Assembly (NCBI RefSeq): GCF_000701425.1
Contig: NZ_JNIW01000025.1
Location: forward strand, 1-55,339
Source: Deinococcus frigens DSM 12807
GTDB lineage: Bacteria > Deinococcota > Deinococci > Deinococcales > Deinococcaceae
Length of the DNA: 55,339 bases
Reading direction: 5' to 3'
In this document: piece after piece, positions 1 through 13,381 of the stretch
Layout of the letters: the number at the start of each line of letters is the position of its first letter
How positions within the stretch are numbered: position 1 is the stretch's first letter
The notes under the pieces: generated by a model
The model's input: the letters and a program-made list of their open reading frames with translations, nothing else
Database searches by the model: none
What the model was told of the DNA's origin: nothing
Translations under genes and position numbers: made by a program

Positions 1-113
1 GCGTTCCTCAAGCTGGGCGCGGGAATACCGTGAAGGTTGCCATTCGGCCATGCCATTAGAGTATCAGGCTGTATTTACGCCGTGATCAATAAACGCCGGA
101 ACCTGTCGAGTAA
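1..113. other. window edge, no assignable gene
   Basis: Short open frames run in from the left edge and stop within about 30 to 85 bases. The tail of an upstream gene may be here, because a terminator follows at 114-145. No frame is long enough to identify. A solute-binding protein partner of the downstream permease would be expected but cannot be shown. Confidence 0.3.
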
Positions 114-145
114 CCGCGCCTCTGACCGGGGCGCGGCTTTTTATT
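114..145 (+). terminator. rho-independent terminator
   Basis: A 7-bp GC stem (CCGCGCC at 114-120 with GGCGCGG at 130-136) is followed by CTTTTTATT. It separates whatever lies to the left from the ABC permease. Confidence 0.75.
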
Positions 146-274
146 GCTTGCCATTCAGAAACAGCGGGCGCACCCGAACAAATTCGCGACGCTGAACGTG
201 AGCTGTGGCATCATCGGCGAAATGAAAATCAGTCTTCGTCACAGTCTGACCTGCCACCTCCCGGAGCGTCTTGC

Positions 275-1066
275 ATGACCGCGCCAAAAGCCGTCCGTCC
301 CCCGTCGGCGGGCGGTCCCTCAATTTTCCTGTGGTTGCTGGGGGCTGTTGCCGCCTTCCTGGCGCTGTTCTTCGTGATCACCTTCGTCCTGCGGCTGATG
401 CCCGATCCGATTGGCCCGCGCGCCGATCTGTTTGTGGAGGGCGCGCGGATGACCCTGCAACTCACTGTGGTCAGCGGGTTGATCGGCCTGGTGATCGGCA
501 TGATCGCGGGCATCCAAAAGACGAGCGCCAACGCCTGGGTGCGCGCGCCCGCAAACTTTTTTATCTGGCTGGTGCGCGGCACGCCGCTGCTGGTGCAGAT
601 CCTGTTCGTGTACAACGCGCTGCCGGGCATTCTGGCCGCCATCGGCATTCAACTCCAGCTCAATGAATTCTGGTCCGCCGTGATCGCCCTGTCGCTGAAC
701 GTCGGGGCTTACAACGCGGAGGTGATCCGCGCCGGAATTCTGGCGATTCCACCCGGTCAGGGCGAGGCGGCCCGCAGTCTGGGCCTCAGCGGCGGGCAGA
801 CCATGACCACCGTGGTCTTGCCACAGGCCTTGCGAATCGTGGTGCCGCCACTGGTCAACAACGTCGTTGCGCTGCTCAAGGATTCCTCGCTGGCGTCCAG
901 CATCGCCCTGCTGGAACTGACCCTGGCCGGGTCGCGGGTCAGTTCCGAGAGCTTCCAGCCCATCCCGGTGCTGACCACCGTGGCCGTGGTGTACCTGGCC
1001 CTGACCACCGTGCTGACGCTGTTCACCGATCAGTTGGAGCGGCGGACTAAGATCGCGAGCCGGTGA
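275..1066 (+). CDS. polar amino acid ABC transporter permease (HisM/GlnP type)
   Basis: Inner-membrane subunit of a polar amino acid importer, 263 aa, of the usual size. Several hydrophobic segments are visible. The permease EAA loop sits in the C-terminal half (GQGEAARSLGLSGGQ), where the partner ATPase would dock, and a conserved LPQALRIVVPPL stretch follows. The N-terminal part contains the family WLVRGTPLLVQI motif. A GGAG ribosome site lies about 9 nt before the ATG. No ATPase or binding-protein gene is adjacent downstream: a mobile repeat and then convergent pnp follow. Partners must be upstream of the window or elsewhere. The substrate cannot be told from sequence. Confidence 0.9.
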   Translation: MTAPKAVRPPSAGGPSIFLWLLGAVAAFLALFFVITFVLRLMPDPIGPRADLFVEGARMTLQLTVVSGLIGLVIGMIAGIQKTSANAWVRAPANFFIWLVRGTPLLVQILFVYNALPGILAAIGIQLQLNEFWSAVIALSLNVGAYNAEVIRAGILAIPPGQGEAARSLGLSGGQTMTTVVLPQALRIVVPPLVNNVVALLKDSSLASSIALLELTLAGSRVSSESFQPIPVLTTVAVVYLALTTVLTLFTDQLERRTKIASR

Positions 1067-1102
1067 AGCTGGAGTGCGGCACAAGTCTCACGGGCCGTCT
1101 CA

Positions 1103-1236
1103 TACGGACTGCGATTGAAAGGTGTTGGAAACACCTGGAAATTCGAGCGAAGCGAGCAGGAGAAAAACGGGTTCCGGACGTGAAGTGGATGAGTCGGCGC
1201 TTTCCCGACTCATGCACGAAACAAACGGAATCCGTA
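1103..1236 (+). mobile_element. non-coding MITE-like repeat, family A, short form
   Basis: A 134-bp element with imperfect terminal inverted repeats (TACGGACTGCGATT at the left, AAACGGAATCCGTA at the right). It is flanked by the 3-bp direct repeat TCA (1100-1102 and 1237-1239), a transposition scar. Inside are two hairpins: GGTGTT/AACACC near the left and ATGAGTCGG/CCGACTCAT near the right. A 173-bp relative lies at 16664-16836 and carries an extra ~40-nt module. It has no coding capacity. A 3-bp TNA target suggests mobilisation by an IS5-family (IS1031-type) transposase, which is inference. Confidence 0.85.
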
Positions 1237-1253
1237 TCACAAATCAATAAAAA

Positions 1254-1285
1254 GGGCCACCTCCAATCATGGAGATGGCTCTTTT
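1254..1285. terminator. bidirectional terminator between permease and pnp
   Basis: An 11-bp stem with two wobble pairs (GGGCCACCTCC at 1254-1264, GGAGATGGCTC at 1271-1281) has a 6-nt loop. A-rich sequence lies on the left and TTTT on the right, so it can stop the plus-strand permease transcript and the converging pnp transcript. Confidence 0.8.
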
Positions 1286-1346
1286 CCTTTCTGTCTTTCA
1301 GAAGTGGCCAGCAGGCAACGCTTGACCCGCGCCCCGACTCTTTCCC

Positions 1347-3512
<2,166 letters not shown>

Positions 3513-3535
3513 GAGCGGCAGTCTATCCCGCCTGC

Positions 3536-4006
3536 TCATCTCCAGAGAGAGGGCTGGCCCGCTCTGGGGTCCAGGCCGCCATAAAAAGCAGAGATGCCAG
3601 TGGAGGTCACGCTGAACCCGGCGGGCAGCATCTGCTCGATGCCCCAAAACGGCTGTTCCGTGCCGGACAGCGGAGCCGCGCCCCGGCCCGAGACCACGCA
3701 CCGACCGGGACGGTGCCCGGCCAGCATGACGCTGGAAAGCCATTTGAGGTCAGGCACATTGTCCAGGGGAGGTTGCGTGACGGAGGTCAATCGCATACAC
3801 AGGCACCAGCCTGCTGACTTCCAGCGGTACGACGACGCCGCCCGTTTGACAAAGCAGGATGGCTCAACTCTATCCAGGAAGGGGGCCAGAACCTCGCCTT
3901 CAACGCGTGGCCAGTCCCCAGCTCTGAAGATGGCATGGACTCCTGTTCTGGGGATGAATGCGCCGTCCGGTGCGCCGCTTCTGCCAAGCCATTCCCAGGC
4001 ATTGCC
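3536..4006 (-). pseudogene. probable gene remnant upstream of pnp, unrecognised
   Basis: A stop-free minus-strand frame of about 156 codons with coding-like GC-rich third positions reads as ordinary protein (for example GAFIPRTGVHAIF, RVEGEVLAPFLDRVE and [18 protein letters not shown]). It begins directly after two in-frame TGA codons (4007-4012). There is no ATG, GTG or TTG in its first ~70 codons; the first ATG is at 3796. An AGGAGG-like site lies near 4060 with no usable start behind it. I read this as a gene whose 5' end is broken. If translation starts at 3796 it would be an intact 86-aa protein. I do not recognise the family. Confidence 0.4.
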
Positions 4007-4128
4007 TCATCAGATGGCCCGCGCCTTTGGCGAATCTCCGGATTCCCTTAAGCGAACCTCCTGTGTACACCGTGTGAGTGAAGCTCTTAACAGTGCTGGG
4101 GCGGCGTTCAAGCTTATGTTCACCTCCC

Positions 4129-4821
4129 ATGACCACTCATCCCTCTCGTCCCATGCGTGCCCGCAGCCTGGCCGACAAACGGCAGCGGCGGGCCGATATC
4201 CTGAGCGCCGCCGAGCACTTGTGGACCACCACCCCCTACGCGGACCTGAGCATGAATCAGGTCGCCAGCGTGGCCCAGCTTGCCAAGGGCACGCTGTACC
4301 TGTATTTCGGCACCAAGGAAGAACTGTTCCTGGCGCTGGTCGACAGCCATCTGAATGCCTGGATCGACCGCGCCGCCGCACTGTTGGAAGAACGCGGCCC
4401 CCACACGCCGTCACAACTGGCCGACGTCCTGCTGGAGGCCGGACAGGAGTCCCGGTCGCTGCGCCGCCTGCTGGTGCTGCTGGGCACTGTGCTGGAACGC
4501 CGGGTCCGCCCGGAACTGCTCCAGGAATTTCACCACAACCTGACCGCGCGCCTGGAGCGCCTGCTGACGCTGATGCCGTTGGACCGCGAAGTGTCCGAAC
4601 GGGTTTTGAAGCATGTGTACGCCCTGTCTATCGGCTGGCAGCATCTGGCAGAGGAGCCGGACGGACGGCCCCGCAGCGCGCAGGGTGACTCGGCCCTGGG
4701 CTTGAATGAATGGGGCCTGATCGGCTCTGTCAGCGGCATGCGCGAGGGTGCCGGGGAAGAGTTTGAGCTGGCGCTGCGCGCCGTGATCGAGCGCCTGGCC
4801 CGCGTGCCCACTCCCGCCTGA
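4129..4821 (+). CDS. TetR/AcrR family transcriptional regulator
   Basis: 230-aa repressor-type regulator. The N-terminal helix-turn-helix runs from about residue 15 to 65: DILSAAEHLW, then LSMNQVASVAQLAKGTLYLYF with the family signature KGTLYLYFGTKEEL. The C-terminal helical ligand-binding domain is variable and gives no hint of the inducer. The frame is open further upstream, but the start at 4129 lies 8 nt after TATGTT (4115-4120), consistent with a leaderless message. It stands alone between a gene remnant and the 5'-nucleotidase, so no target is obvious. Fatty-acid regulators of this family exist in the phylum, but nothing here links it to the fad genes. Confidence 0.9.
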   Translation: MTTHPSRPMRARSLADKRQRRADILSAAEHLWTTTPYADLSMNQVASVAQLAKGTLYLYFGTKEELFLALVDSHLNAWIDRAAALLEERGPHTPSQLADVLLEAGQESRSLRRLLVLLGTVLERRVRPELLQEFHHNLTARLERLLTLMPLDREVSERVLKHVYALSIGWQHLAEEPDGRPRSAQGDSALGLNEWGLIGSVSGMREGAGEEFELALRAVIERLARVPTPA

Positions 4822-5120
4822 GCCAGCTCGGCGTCTGCCCGGCCCACAACCTAGATCAGGATTGCCACGCTTACCTCTGAATGTGGGGGGGAGTTTGTCT
4901 TTTGCCCGCTGGGATGGGTGCTGGCCGGCGGGCGTGGTGACGCCATCCGCGTCCTCCAACCGCAATCTCTGTCACTCCTCTCGCGGTGCTCCCGGGGCCG
5001 CTGGAACTGGAACGGCGTGCGTCCCGCTTTCCTGGGCGGTCCGGCGTGGGTGGACGCCGTTTGCCCCGGTCGTCCCGGCCCCGGGCCTGAGGAGCTGGGC
5101 GGCGTTTATGATGGGGAACC
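4822..5120. other. non-coding gap before the 5'-nucleotidase gene
   Basis: About 300 GC-rich bases with no convincing gene on either strand. The only clear signal is TATGAT at 5107-5112, 8 nt before the next start codon. No matching -35 box was found. Confidence 0.5.
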
Positions 5121-6806
<1,686 letters not shown>

Positions 6807-6971
6807 CGCGGGTGATCGGCAGCTTCTGAGCTGTGCTGGAGTCGCAGAAAAACTCGCAAACCTATAACCAGTGCGCCCTCTCCCTGAATTATGGTGGGGG
6901 CGCATTCCTGTGCCGGCTGTCTTGACCGTCCCTTTGGAGCGTGAGCGCACCCCCGGCGTATGTACTATCTT

Positions 6972-6998
6972 CGGCGGTACTGGCCCCGGCGGTACTGG
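6972..6998 (+). promoter_or_regulatory. paired direct repeat upstream of malQ
   Basis: CGGCGGTACTGG occurs twice (6972-6983 and 6987-6998) with a 15-bp period, about 60 bp before malQ and just after TACTAT (6963-6968). It may be an operator for a carbohydrate regulator. A chance duplication is possible. Confidence 0.35.
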
Positions 6999-7056
6999 AC
7001 CGTTCACTCTGGAATCACTTCCAAACGCCCTCATCCTCTCAGGAGGTTTTCAAGTC

Positions 7057-8583
<1,527 letters not shown>

Positions 8584-8637
8584 ATGGGAATGGGGGAGAG
8601 GTGGCCTTCTCCCTTCACATCACAATTAAACCTTCCG

Positions 8638-8664
8638 AAGACCTCTCCTCCAGGGGTCTTTTTT
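8638..8664 (+). terminator. rho-independent terminator after malQ
   Basis: Stem AAGACC (8638-8643) with GGTCTT (8655-8660), followed by a run of T. It separates malQ from the adenosyltransferase gene. Confidence 0.7.
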
Positions 8665-8710
8665 GCCGTTCCCACACCCCACCGCCCCTAAACCCACTAC
8701 CCTGGAACTT

Positions 8711-9283
8711 ATGAAGCTCTACACCAAGACAGGCGACGGCGGCACCACTGGCCTTTACGGCGCGGACCGCGTGAGCAAGACGCACCCGCGCGTGGAGGCT
8801 TACGGCACCGTGGACGAACTGAACAGCGCCGTGGGTCTGGCCCGCGCCCACAACACCCGCAGCCACAAGCCCGACGCCGCGCTGGACGCCGATCTGGAAT
8901 ACCTGCAAAACGCGCTGTTCGATCTGGGCGCGGACCTTGCCACCCGGCCCGGCACCGTGTACGAGAAGAAGGTCAGCCGAATTGATGCTGAGGACGCCGT
9001 TTATCTGGAAGCGATGATCGACCGCTACCAGGAGGCCGCGCCGCCCTTTACCGGCTTCGTCCATCCTGGCGGCACGCCCGCTGCCGCCGCACTGCATGTG
9101 GCCCGCACCGTGGCCCGCCGCGCCGAACGCGAGGTGATTCGCCTGCTGGAAGTGGAAGAGGCCAACAAGGAAGTGCAGATCTACCTCAACCGCCTCTCGG
9201 ACCTGCTGTTCGTGATGGCGCGGGCGGCGAACCAGGCGGCAGGCATCGAGGAACACGCCTGGCTGGTCAAGGGACGGCGCTAG
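8711..9283 (+). CDS. cob(I)alamin adenosyltransferase, PduO type
   Basis: Transfers adenosyl from ATP to cob(I)alamin to make coenzyme B12; 190 aa, the usual length. The N-terminal ATP-binding signature is YTKTGDGGTTGLYGADRVSK, followed by VEAYGTVDELNSAVGLA. The C-terminal helix has the conserved VARRAEREVIRL. The start at 8711 lies 7 nt after TACCCT (8698-8703), the leaderless arrangement, and matches the family N-terminus. It is monocistronic and ends in a GC-rich intergenic repeat. Confidence 0.94.
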   Translation: MKLYTKTGDGGTTGLYGADRVSKTHPRVEAYGTVDELNSAVGLARAHNTRSHKPDAALDADLEYLQNALFDLGADLATRPGTVYEKKVSRIDAEDAVYLEAMIDRYQEAAPPFTGFVHPGGTPAAAALHVARTVARRAEREVIRLLEVEEANKEVQIYLNRLSDLLFVMARAANQAAGIEEHAWLVKGRR

Positions 9284-9300
9284 GGGCGTCAACGTTCCTG

Positions 9301-9342
9301 CCCCCTCTCCCCTCGTGAAGGAGGGCTGGGGAGGGGGCCACC
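9301..9342 (+). repeat. GC-rich intergenic stem-loop repeat (copy 1)
   Basis: A C-rich arm, a short spacer and a G-rich arm, then GGCCACC. The same layout recurs at 31115-31158, inverted at 31229-31264, and in degenerate form near 25301-25366 and 49826-49880, always between genes. It may act as a transcript end or processing hairpin. Confidence 0.5.
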
Positions 9343-9497
9343 GGGCCGGCGGCAACCTCCGCGAGATGGTGGCCAGCCCCTCACCTCTGATCCGCGTCGC
9401 GTGCAATTCAGCACAGACAGAAACGCACCGTCTGTTCTTTCAGGCCACGCAACGCGCGTTTCTTGCTTTTCATTCCAGTCGGATTCAAGTCAGGCCT

Positions 9498-10997
9498 TTA
9501 ACCACAATCCATATGATCGCCGAGTTTTTCCTCGACCACCCGCGCAATTTCCCGCGCTCCCGCCTCCGCCCCGTGCATGGTCAGGCCGCCGTAGCCCAGC
9601 AGCAGGGCGTTCGGCACGGCTCCAGTAAAGGTATAGGTGTCCAGTGTAGAGACGTAAACGCCGCGCCGCGCGAGTTCGGCGGCCACGTCCTGCGCGTCCA
9701 GCGGTGGCGACAGGAACAGGCAGACATGCAGCCCGGCCTCGATGCCGCCCAGCGTGGCGCGCGGCGCAAGCGGTTGCAGCAGGCGTGTCAGTACCGTCCG
9801 CACCCCGGCATGCCAGCGGCGCGTGCGGCGGATATGGCGGTCCACCTCGCCCGTTTTCAACAGGTGCAGCAGCGCGTGCTGGACGGGCAGCGGGTGGCCC
9901 GAATCCAGCAGCGTGCGGGCGCGGATCAGCGTGGGCATCAGCGCGGGCGGACCGATCAGAAATCCCGTTCGCAGCCCCGGCGTCAGCACCTTGGACAGCG
10001 TGCCGAGGTAGAGAACGCGGTTGCTCTGTTTGTTCCCCTGGGGGTCCAGACTCGCCAGCGTAGGCAGGGGCGGCGCACCGTAGCGGAATTCGCCGTCGTA
10101 ATCGTCTTCCACTATCAGCGCGTCGTGCTTCGCGGCCCACTCCAGCAGGGCCAGGCGGCGCGGCACACTCATGCGCCCGCCGAGGGGAAAGCCGTGGCTG
10201 GGCGTCACGTAGGCCAGCCGGGCGGGCGGCGTCTCGGGTGTGATGACCGGCCCATCCCCGTCCTGTTCCAGCGGCACCAGAACGTGTCCGGCGTCCACAA
10301 TCGCCTGTCGCGCGGCGCGGTAGCCGGTGGCCTCGAACAGCACGGCAGAGGCGGGGGGCAGCAGATGCAGGATCAGGTTCAGCCCCTGGAGGCTGCCTGC
10401 CGTGACCAGCACCCGCGCCGGGTCAGCACTCAGCCCGCGTGAGCGCGCCACGAACGCCGCCAGCGCGGCACGTAATTCTGGTTCTCCCGCCGGATCGCCG
10501 TAGTCGCCTGCCACCTCTGCCCGCGCCGCCGCCGCCCAGGCCTGCCGCCACGCCCGCGTGTTCAGCGTGACCGTCGTGGCCACGCCTGCCCGGAAGTGAA
10601 TGCCTCCTGGCCGCATGGGGTCGTCCACCGGGGCGACCTGCGGGGCCACGAACCAGCCGGGCGCTCCGCCACCTGTGTTCCTTACCTGCGCCGCTCCTGC
10701 GGCCACGCGCGTTCCCCGGCCCACCGTCGCCTCCAGCGTACCGTCGGCCACCAGTTCGGCATAGGCGTCGGCCACCACGCCGCGCGTGACGCCCAGTTCT
10801 GCGGCCAGTGTGCGCGAACCGGGGAGGAGTAGACCAGCGGGCAACGCGCCGGACAGCGCCGCTCCTCGGAGCGCGTCGGCCAGTTGCGTGTGCAGGGGCC
10901 TTTGTTCATCCCGGTCAAGCGTGAGGGCCAGTGGCAGGTCGCCCAGAAGTGGACTGCGCTCTTTGGCCTGAAGTGGAGCTTTGCGGGGGGCCACCAT
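9498..10997 (-). CDS. MocR/PdxR-like GntR-aminotransferase regulator
   Basis: 499-aa fusion of an N-terminal GntR winged helix (about residues 25-95: PLHTQLADALRGA, LPGSRTLAAELGVTRGVVADAY) and a fold-type I aminotransferase domain. The PLP lysine is expected in GTLSKVLTPGLRTGF. Members of this family sense pyridoxal phosphate or act on amine metabolism and often control a divergent operon. Here the divergent operon holds a cupin, a GNAT protein, a PNP-oxidase-like protein and an EamA transporter. The start lies 6 nt after TAGACT (minus, 11009-11004), and this -10 box overlaps that of the divergent operon. Confidence 0.92.
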   Translation of the reverse strand: MVAPRKAPLQAKERSPLLGDLPLALTLDRDEQRPLHTQLADALRGAALSGALPAGLLLPGSRTLAAELGVTRGVVADAYAELVADGTLEATVGRGTRVAAGAAQVRNTGGGAPGWFVAPQVAPVDDPMRPGGIHFRAGVATTVTLNTRAWRQAWAAAARAEVAGDYGDPAGEPELRAALAAFVARSRGLSADPARVLVTAGSLQGLNLILHLLPPASAVLFEATGYRAARQAIVDAGHVLVPLEQDGDGPVITPETPPARLAYVTPSHGFPLGGRMSVPRRLALLEWAAKHDALIVEDDYDGEFRYGAPPLPTLASLDPQGNKQSNRVLYLGTLSKVLTPGLRTGFLIGPPALMPTLIRARTLLDSGHPLPVQHALLHLLKTGEVDRHIRRTRRWHAGVRTVLTRLLQPLAPRATLGGIEAGLHVCLFLSPPLDAQDVAAELARRGVYVSTLDTYTFTGAVPNALLLGYGGLTMHGAEAGAREIARVVEEKLGDHMDCG

Positions 10998-11014
10998 CCG
11001 GCTAGTCTACGGCC
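10998..11014. promoter_or_regulatory. overlapping divergent leaderless promoters
   Basis: Only 17 bp separate the two start codons. TAGTCT (11003-11008) lies 6 nt before the plus-strand ATG and TAGACT (11009-11004) lies 6 nt before the minus-strand ATG. The two hexamers are the same DNA shifted by one base, so polymerase can occupy only one direction at a time. Confidence 0.7.
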
Positions 11015-11422
11015 ATGAACGTGCAGAAGGGACATGACCTCCAGGCCACCAATCCGCATGGCGTGACACTGGGCGAGGCCAGGGATCAGCTTGGATTGCC
11101 CGGCGCTCTGGCCTTTGCCGAGGTTTTCCGGCGCGGCACATTGCGCGCCGAGTTGTACGCCCCGCGCGGCCATGATCCGCAAACGCCCCACCTTCAGGAT
11201 GAGGTCCATGTCGTCGCCACCGGCAATGGCACGTATCTGTGTGAGGATCAGCGCCGCCCCTTCGGCCCCGGCGATTTTCTCTTCGTGGCTGCGGGGCAGG
11301 ACCACCGTTTTGAAGACTTCAGCGGGGATTTCGCGGTCTGGGTGATCTTCTACGGCCCGGAAGGCGGCGAACAACCGGGGAGCAGAACCGTGCTGGGGCA
11401 GACCCACGGGGAAGGGGCGTGA
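11015..11422 (+). CDS. cupin-domain protein
   Basis: 135-aa single-domain cupin. Motif 1 appears as HLQDEVHVVATGNGTY and motif 2 as FGPGDFLFVAAGQDHRF, giving a plausible metal site of His, Glu, His and His. Substrate unknown. It is the first gene of a four-gene operon divergent from the MocR-like regulator, with translation overlapping the next gene by 4 bp. The start is fixed by the -10 box 6 nt upstream. Confidence 0.85.
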   Translation: MNVQKGHDLQATNPHGVTLGEARDQLGLPGALAFAEVFRRGTLRAELYAPRGHDPQTPHLQDEVHVVATGNGTYLCEDQRRPFGPGDFLFVAAGQDHRFEDFSGDFAVWVIFYGPEGGEQPGSRTVLGQTHGEGA

Positions 11423-11880
11423 GCATCCGTAGACTTGACGGCCCCGACGCCGCTCTGGCCCTGCCTGCCCTGCGTGAATTGCGCCCAAACTCTCTTGCTC
11501 TGAAGGATGAGGCGTCTCTTGCCCGCCATCTGGCCGCCACCCGCGCCGAGGGTTACCGTCTGGCGGGCGCATTCGAGGACGGACGCACCGAGGCTGCCGC
11601 CGCCGCTGGATACCGCGTGATGGAGCTGCTGGCGTATGGACGAATTGTGTATCTGGATGACCTGTCCACGCTGCCGGACGCGCGGGGCAAAGGCCATGCC
11701 CGCGCCCTGCTGGAGTGGCTGGACGCCGAGGCCGTGCGCCTGGGCTGCGTGGCCCTGCACCTGGATTCTGGCGTGGGCGCGGCCCGTTTTACCGCCCACC
11801 GCCAGTACCTCAAGCACGGCATGAACATCACCTCACATCACTTTGCCAAAAATTTGGACAGCGCCAGGGAGTTGAAGTGA
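11419..11880 (+). CDS. GNAT family N-acetyltransferase
   Basis: 153 aa. The acetyl-CoA-binding motif A is visible as DDLSTLPDARGKGHARALLEWL, preceded by the beta strand RIVYL and followed by ALHLDSGVGAARFTAHRQYLKHGM. It uses a GTG start inside a GTGA overlap with the cupin stop and ends in a GTGA overlap with the next gene, so translation is coupled. The acceptor substrate is not predictable. Confidence 0.88.
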   Translation: MSIRRLDGPDAALALPALRELRPNSLALKDEASLARHLAATRAEGYRLAGAFEDGRTEAAAAAGYRVMELLAYGRIVYLDDLSTLPDARGKGHARALLEWLDAEAVRLGCVALHLDSGVGAARFTAHRQYLKHGMNITSHHFAKNLDSARELK

Positions 11881-12506
11881 CCGATTTCTACAATCCCCAG
11901 AGCCGTGACCCCAGCGTCAGCCGCCGCCCGCACAATCGCCGCGACGCCGCCTGGATACGCGAGTTGCTGGCCCGCGTTAACATCGGACGGGTGGCCACCG
12001 TGTGGCAATCGGAAGACGGGTTTCCCTTCCCGTTCATCACCACGCTGGCCTTCGCCTACCGCCCAGGGACGCACGACGTCGTGTACCACACCAACATCAC
12101 CGGGCGGCTGTGGGCGAACGTGGGGCAGGGTCACCCGGCCACCTTTGAGGCCACCGAGATCGGCTGTCTGCTTCCCAGCAACAATCCACTGGAATTGAGC
12201 GTGCAATACCGCAGCGTCGTGGCGTTCGGCACGGCCCGTCTCCTGACAGAGCGGGAGGAGGCCCGCGCCGCGCTGACTGTGCTGTCCGAACGGCTCTTTC
12301 CCGACTTGAGAATCGGACAGCAGACCCGGCCCATTCTGGACGCCGATCTGGCGCGCACCAGTGTTTACTCGCTGGCGGTGACGCGCTGGAGCGGCAAGGA
12401 AAACTGGCCGCCCATGACCGATCAGACGGAAGACTGGCCCGCGCTGACGCCGGAGCTGGCCCGCCTGCGTCCCGCCGTTCCCGGTCCCGCTAGGATCAAG
12501 GTGTGA
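11877..12506 (+). CDS. pyridoxamine 5'-phosphate oxidase-like flavoprotein
   Basis: 209-aa protein of the split-barrel FMN-binding superfamily. The first strands read IGRVATVWQSEDGFPFPFITTLAFAY, then VVYHTNITGRLWANV and PATFEATEIG, the usual pattern for nitroreductase- or PNPOx-like small proteins. It starts with GTG at 11877, coupled to the GNAT gene. The frame extends further upstream but without a family-like sequence. Its place opposite a PdxR-like regulator fits a role around vitamin B6, which is inference only. Confidence 0.82.
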   Translation: MTDFYNPQSRDPSVSRRPHNRRDAAWIRELLARVNIGRVATVWQSEDGFPFPFITTLAFAYRPGTHDVVYHTNITGRLWANVGQGHPATFEATEIGCLLPSNNPLELSVQYRSVVAFGTARLLTEREEARAALTVLSERLFPDLRIGQQTRPILDADLARTSVYSLAVTRWSGKENWPPMTDQTEDWPALTPELARLRPAVPGPARIKV

Positions 12507-13381
12507 CCCGTCAGGACGCCTTTCAACTGTTTGTGCTCTCCGCCGTGTGGGGCATCTCGTTCCTGCTGATCAAGTGGGGGGGCGAGGTCTTCCCGCCGCT
12601 GTGGGTGGCGCTGCTGCGGTGCGTGTCTGGCGCGGCGGTGCTGTGGCTGGCGCTGCGGCTGGGCCACCACACGCTGCCGCCCGCGCAGTTGTGGAGACCG
12701 CTGCTGCTGGTGGCTTTCTTTAACAACGTGGTGCCGTGGACGTTTTTCGCGTGGGGGGAGCAGAGCGTGTCCAGCAACATCGCCGCCATCCTGAACGCCA
12801 CCACGCCGCTGTTCACGCTGATGATCAGCCTGGGTGTGCGCGAGATCGCCCCCGGCAGCCGCGTGATTGTGGGCGTGCTGCTGGGCCTGGGCGGCGTGGG
12901 CCTGACCGTCTTCGGTGGCCTGAGCGGCGGCCACGCCTCCGTGCTGGGCGTGGGCGTGCTGACGGCAGCGGGGCTGGGCTACGCGCTGGCCACCGTCGTT
13001 GCCAAACGCACGCTGGGCGGCCTGAATCCGGTGGGGCTGGCGACAACTCAACTGTCGTTGGCGGGCTTGTTGCTGCTGCCCGCCGCCCTGCTCGGCCCCG
13101 CGCCCTCCGCGCTCACCTCTCAGGCCGTGTTTGCCATGCTGTTCCTGGGGGTGTTCGGCAGCGGTTTTGCCTACCTGCTGTATTACGGCCTGCTCGCGCG
13201 CATTTCCAGCACGCAAGTGACGGCGGTCACGTATCTGCTGCCCGTCTGGGGGCTGTTCTGGGGCGCGGTGGCGGGGGAGCGGGTAGGCGTCCTCTCGGTG
13301 GTCGGCGTAGGCGTGATCCTGTCCGGTCTGGCGTCGCTCAATGTGCGGCCCAGACGCGCCCGTCAGTCCGCGCCTGGCTGA
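12503..13381 (+). CDS. EamA/DMT family transporter
   Basis: 292-aa integral membrane protein with about ten hydrophobic segments arranged as two EamA repeats (first from VWGISFLLIKW, second from GVGVLTAAGLGYALATVVAKR). The family ends are typical, including a late FLGVFGSGFAYLLYYGLLARIS. It is a likely metabolite exporter. It starts with GTG in a GTGA overlap and also lies 6 nt after TAGGAT (12491-12496), so an internal leaderless promoter is possible. Last gene of the cupin operon. Confidence 0.92.
   Translation: MTRQDAFQLFVLSAVWGISFLLIKWGGEVFPPLWVALLRCVSGAAVLWLALRLGHHTLPPAQLWRPLLLVAFFNNVVPWTFFAWGEQSVSSNIAAILNATTPLFTLMISLGVREIAPGSRVIVGVLLGLGGVGLTVFGGLSGGHASVLGVGVLTAAGLGYALATVVAKRTLGGLNPVGLATTQLSLAGLLLLPAALLGPAPSALTSQAVFAMLFLGVFGSGFAYLLYYGLLARISSTQVTAVTYLLPVWGLFWGAVAGERVGVLSVVGVGVILSGLASLNVRPRRARQSAPG

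Noticed and set aside
3594..4688. 364-codon plus-strand frame leading into the TetR gene
   Set aside because: Its second half is out of frame with the TetR protein and its first half has no family resemblance.
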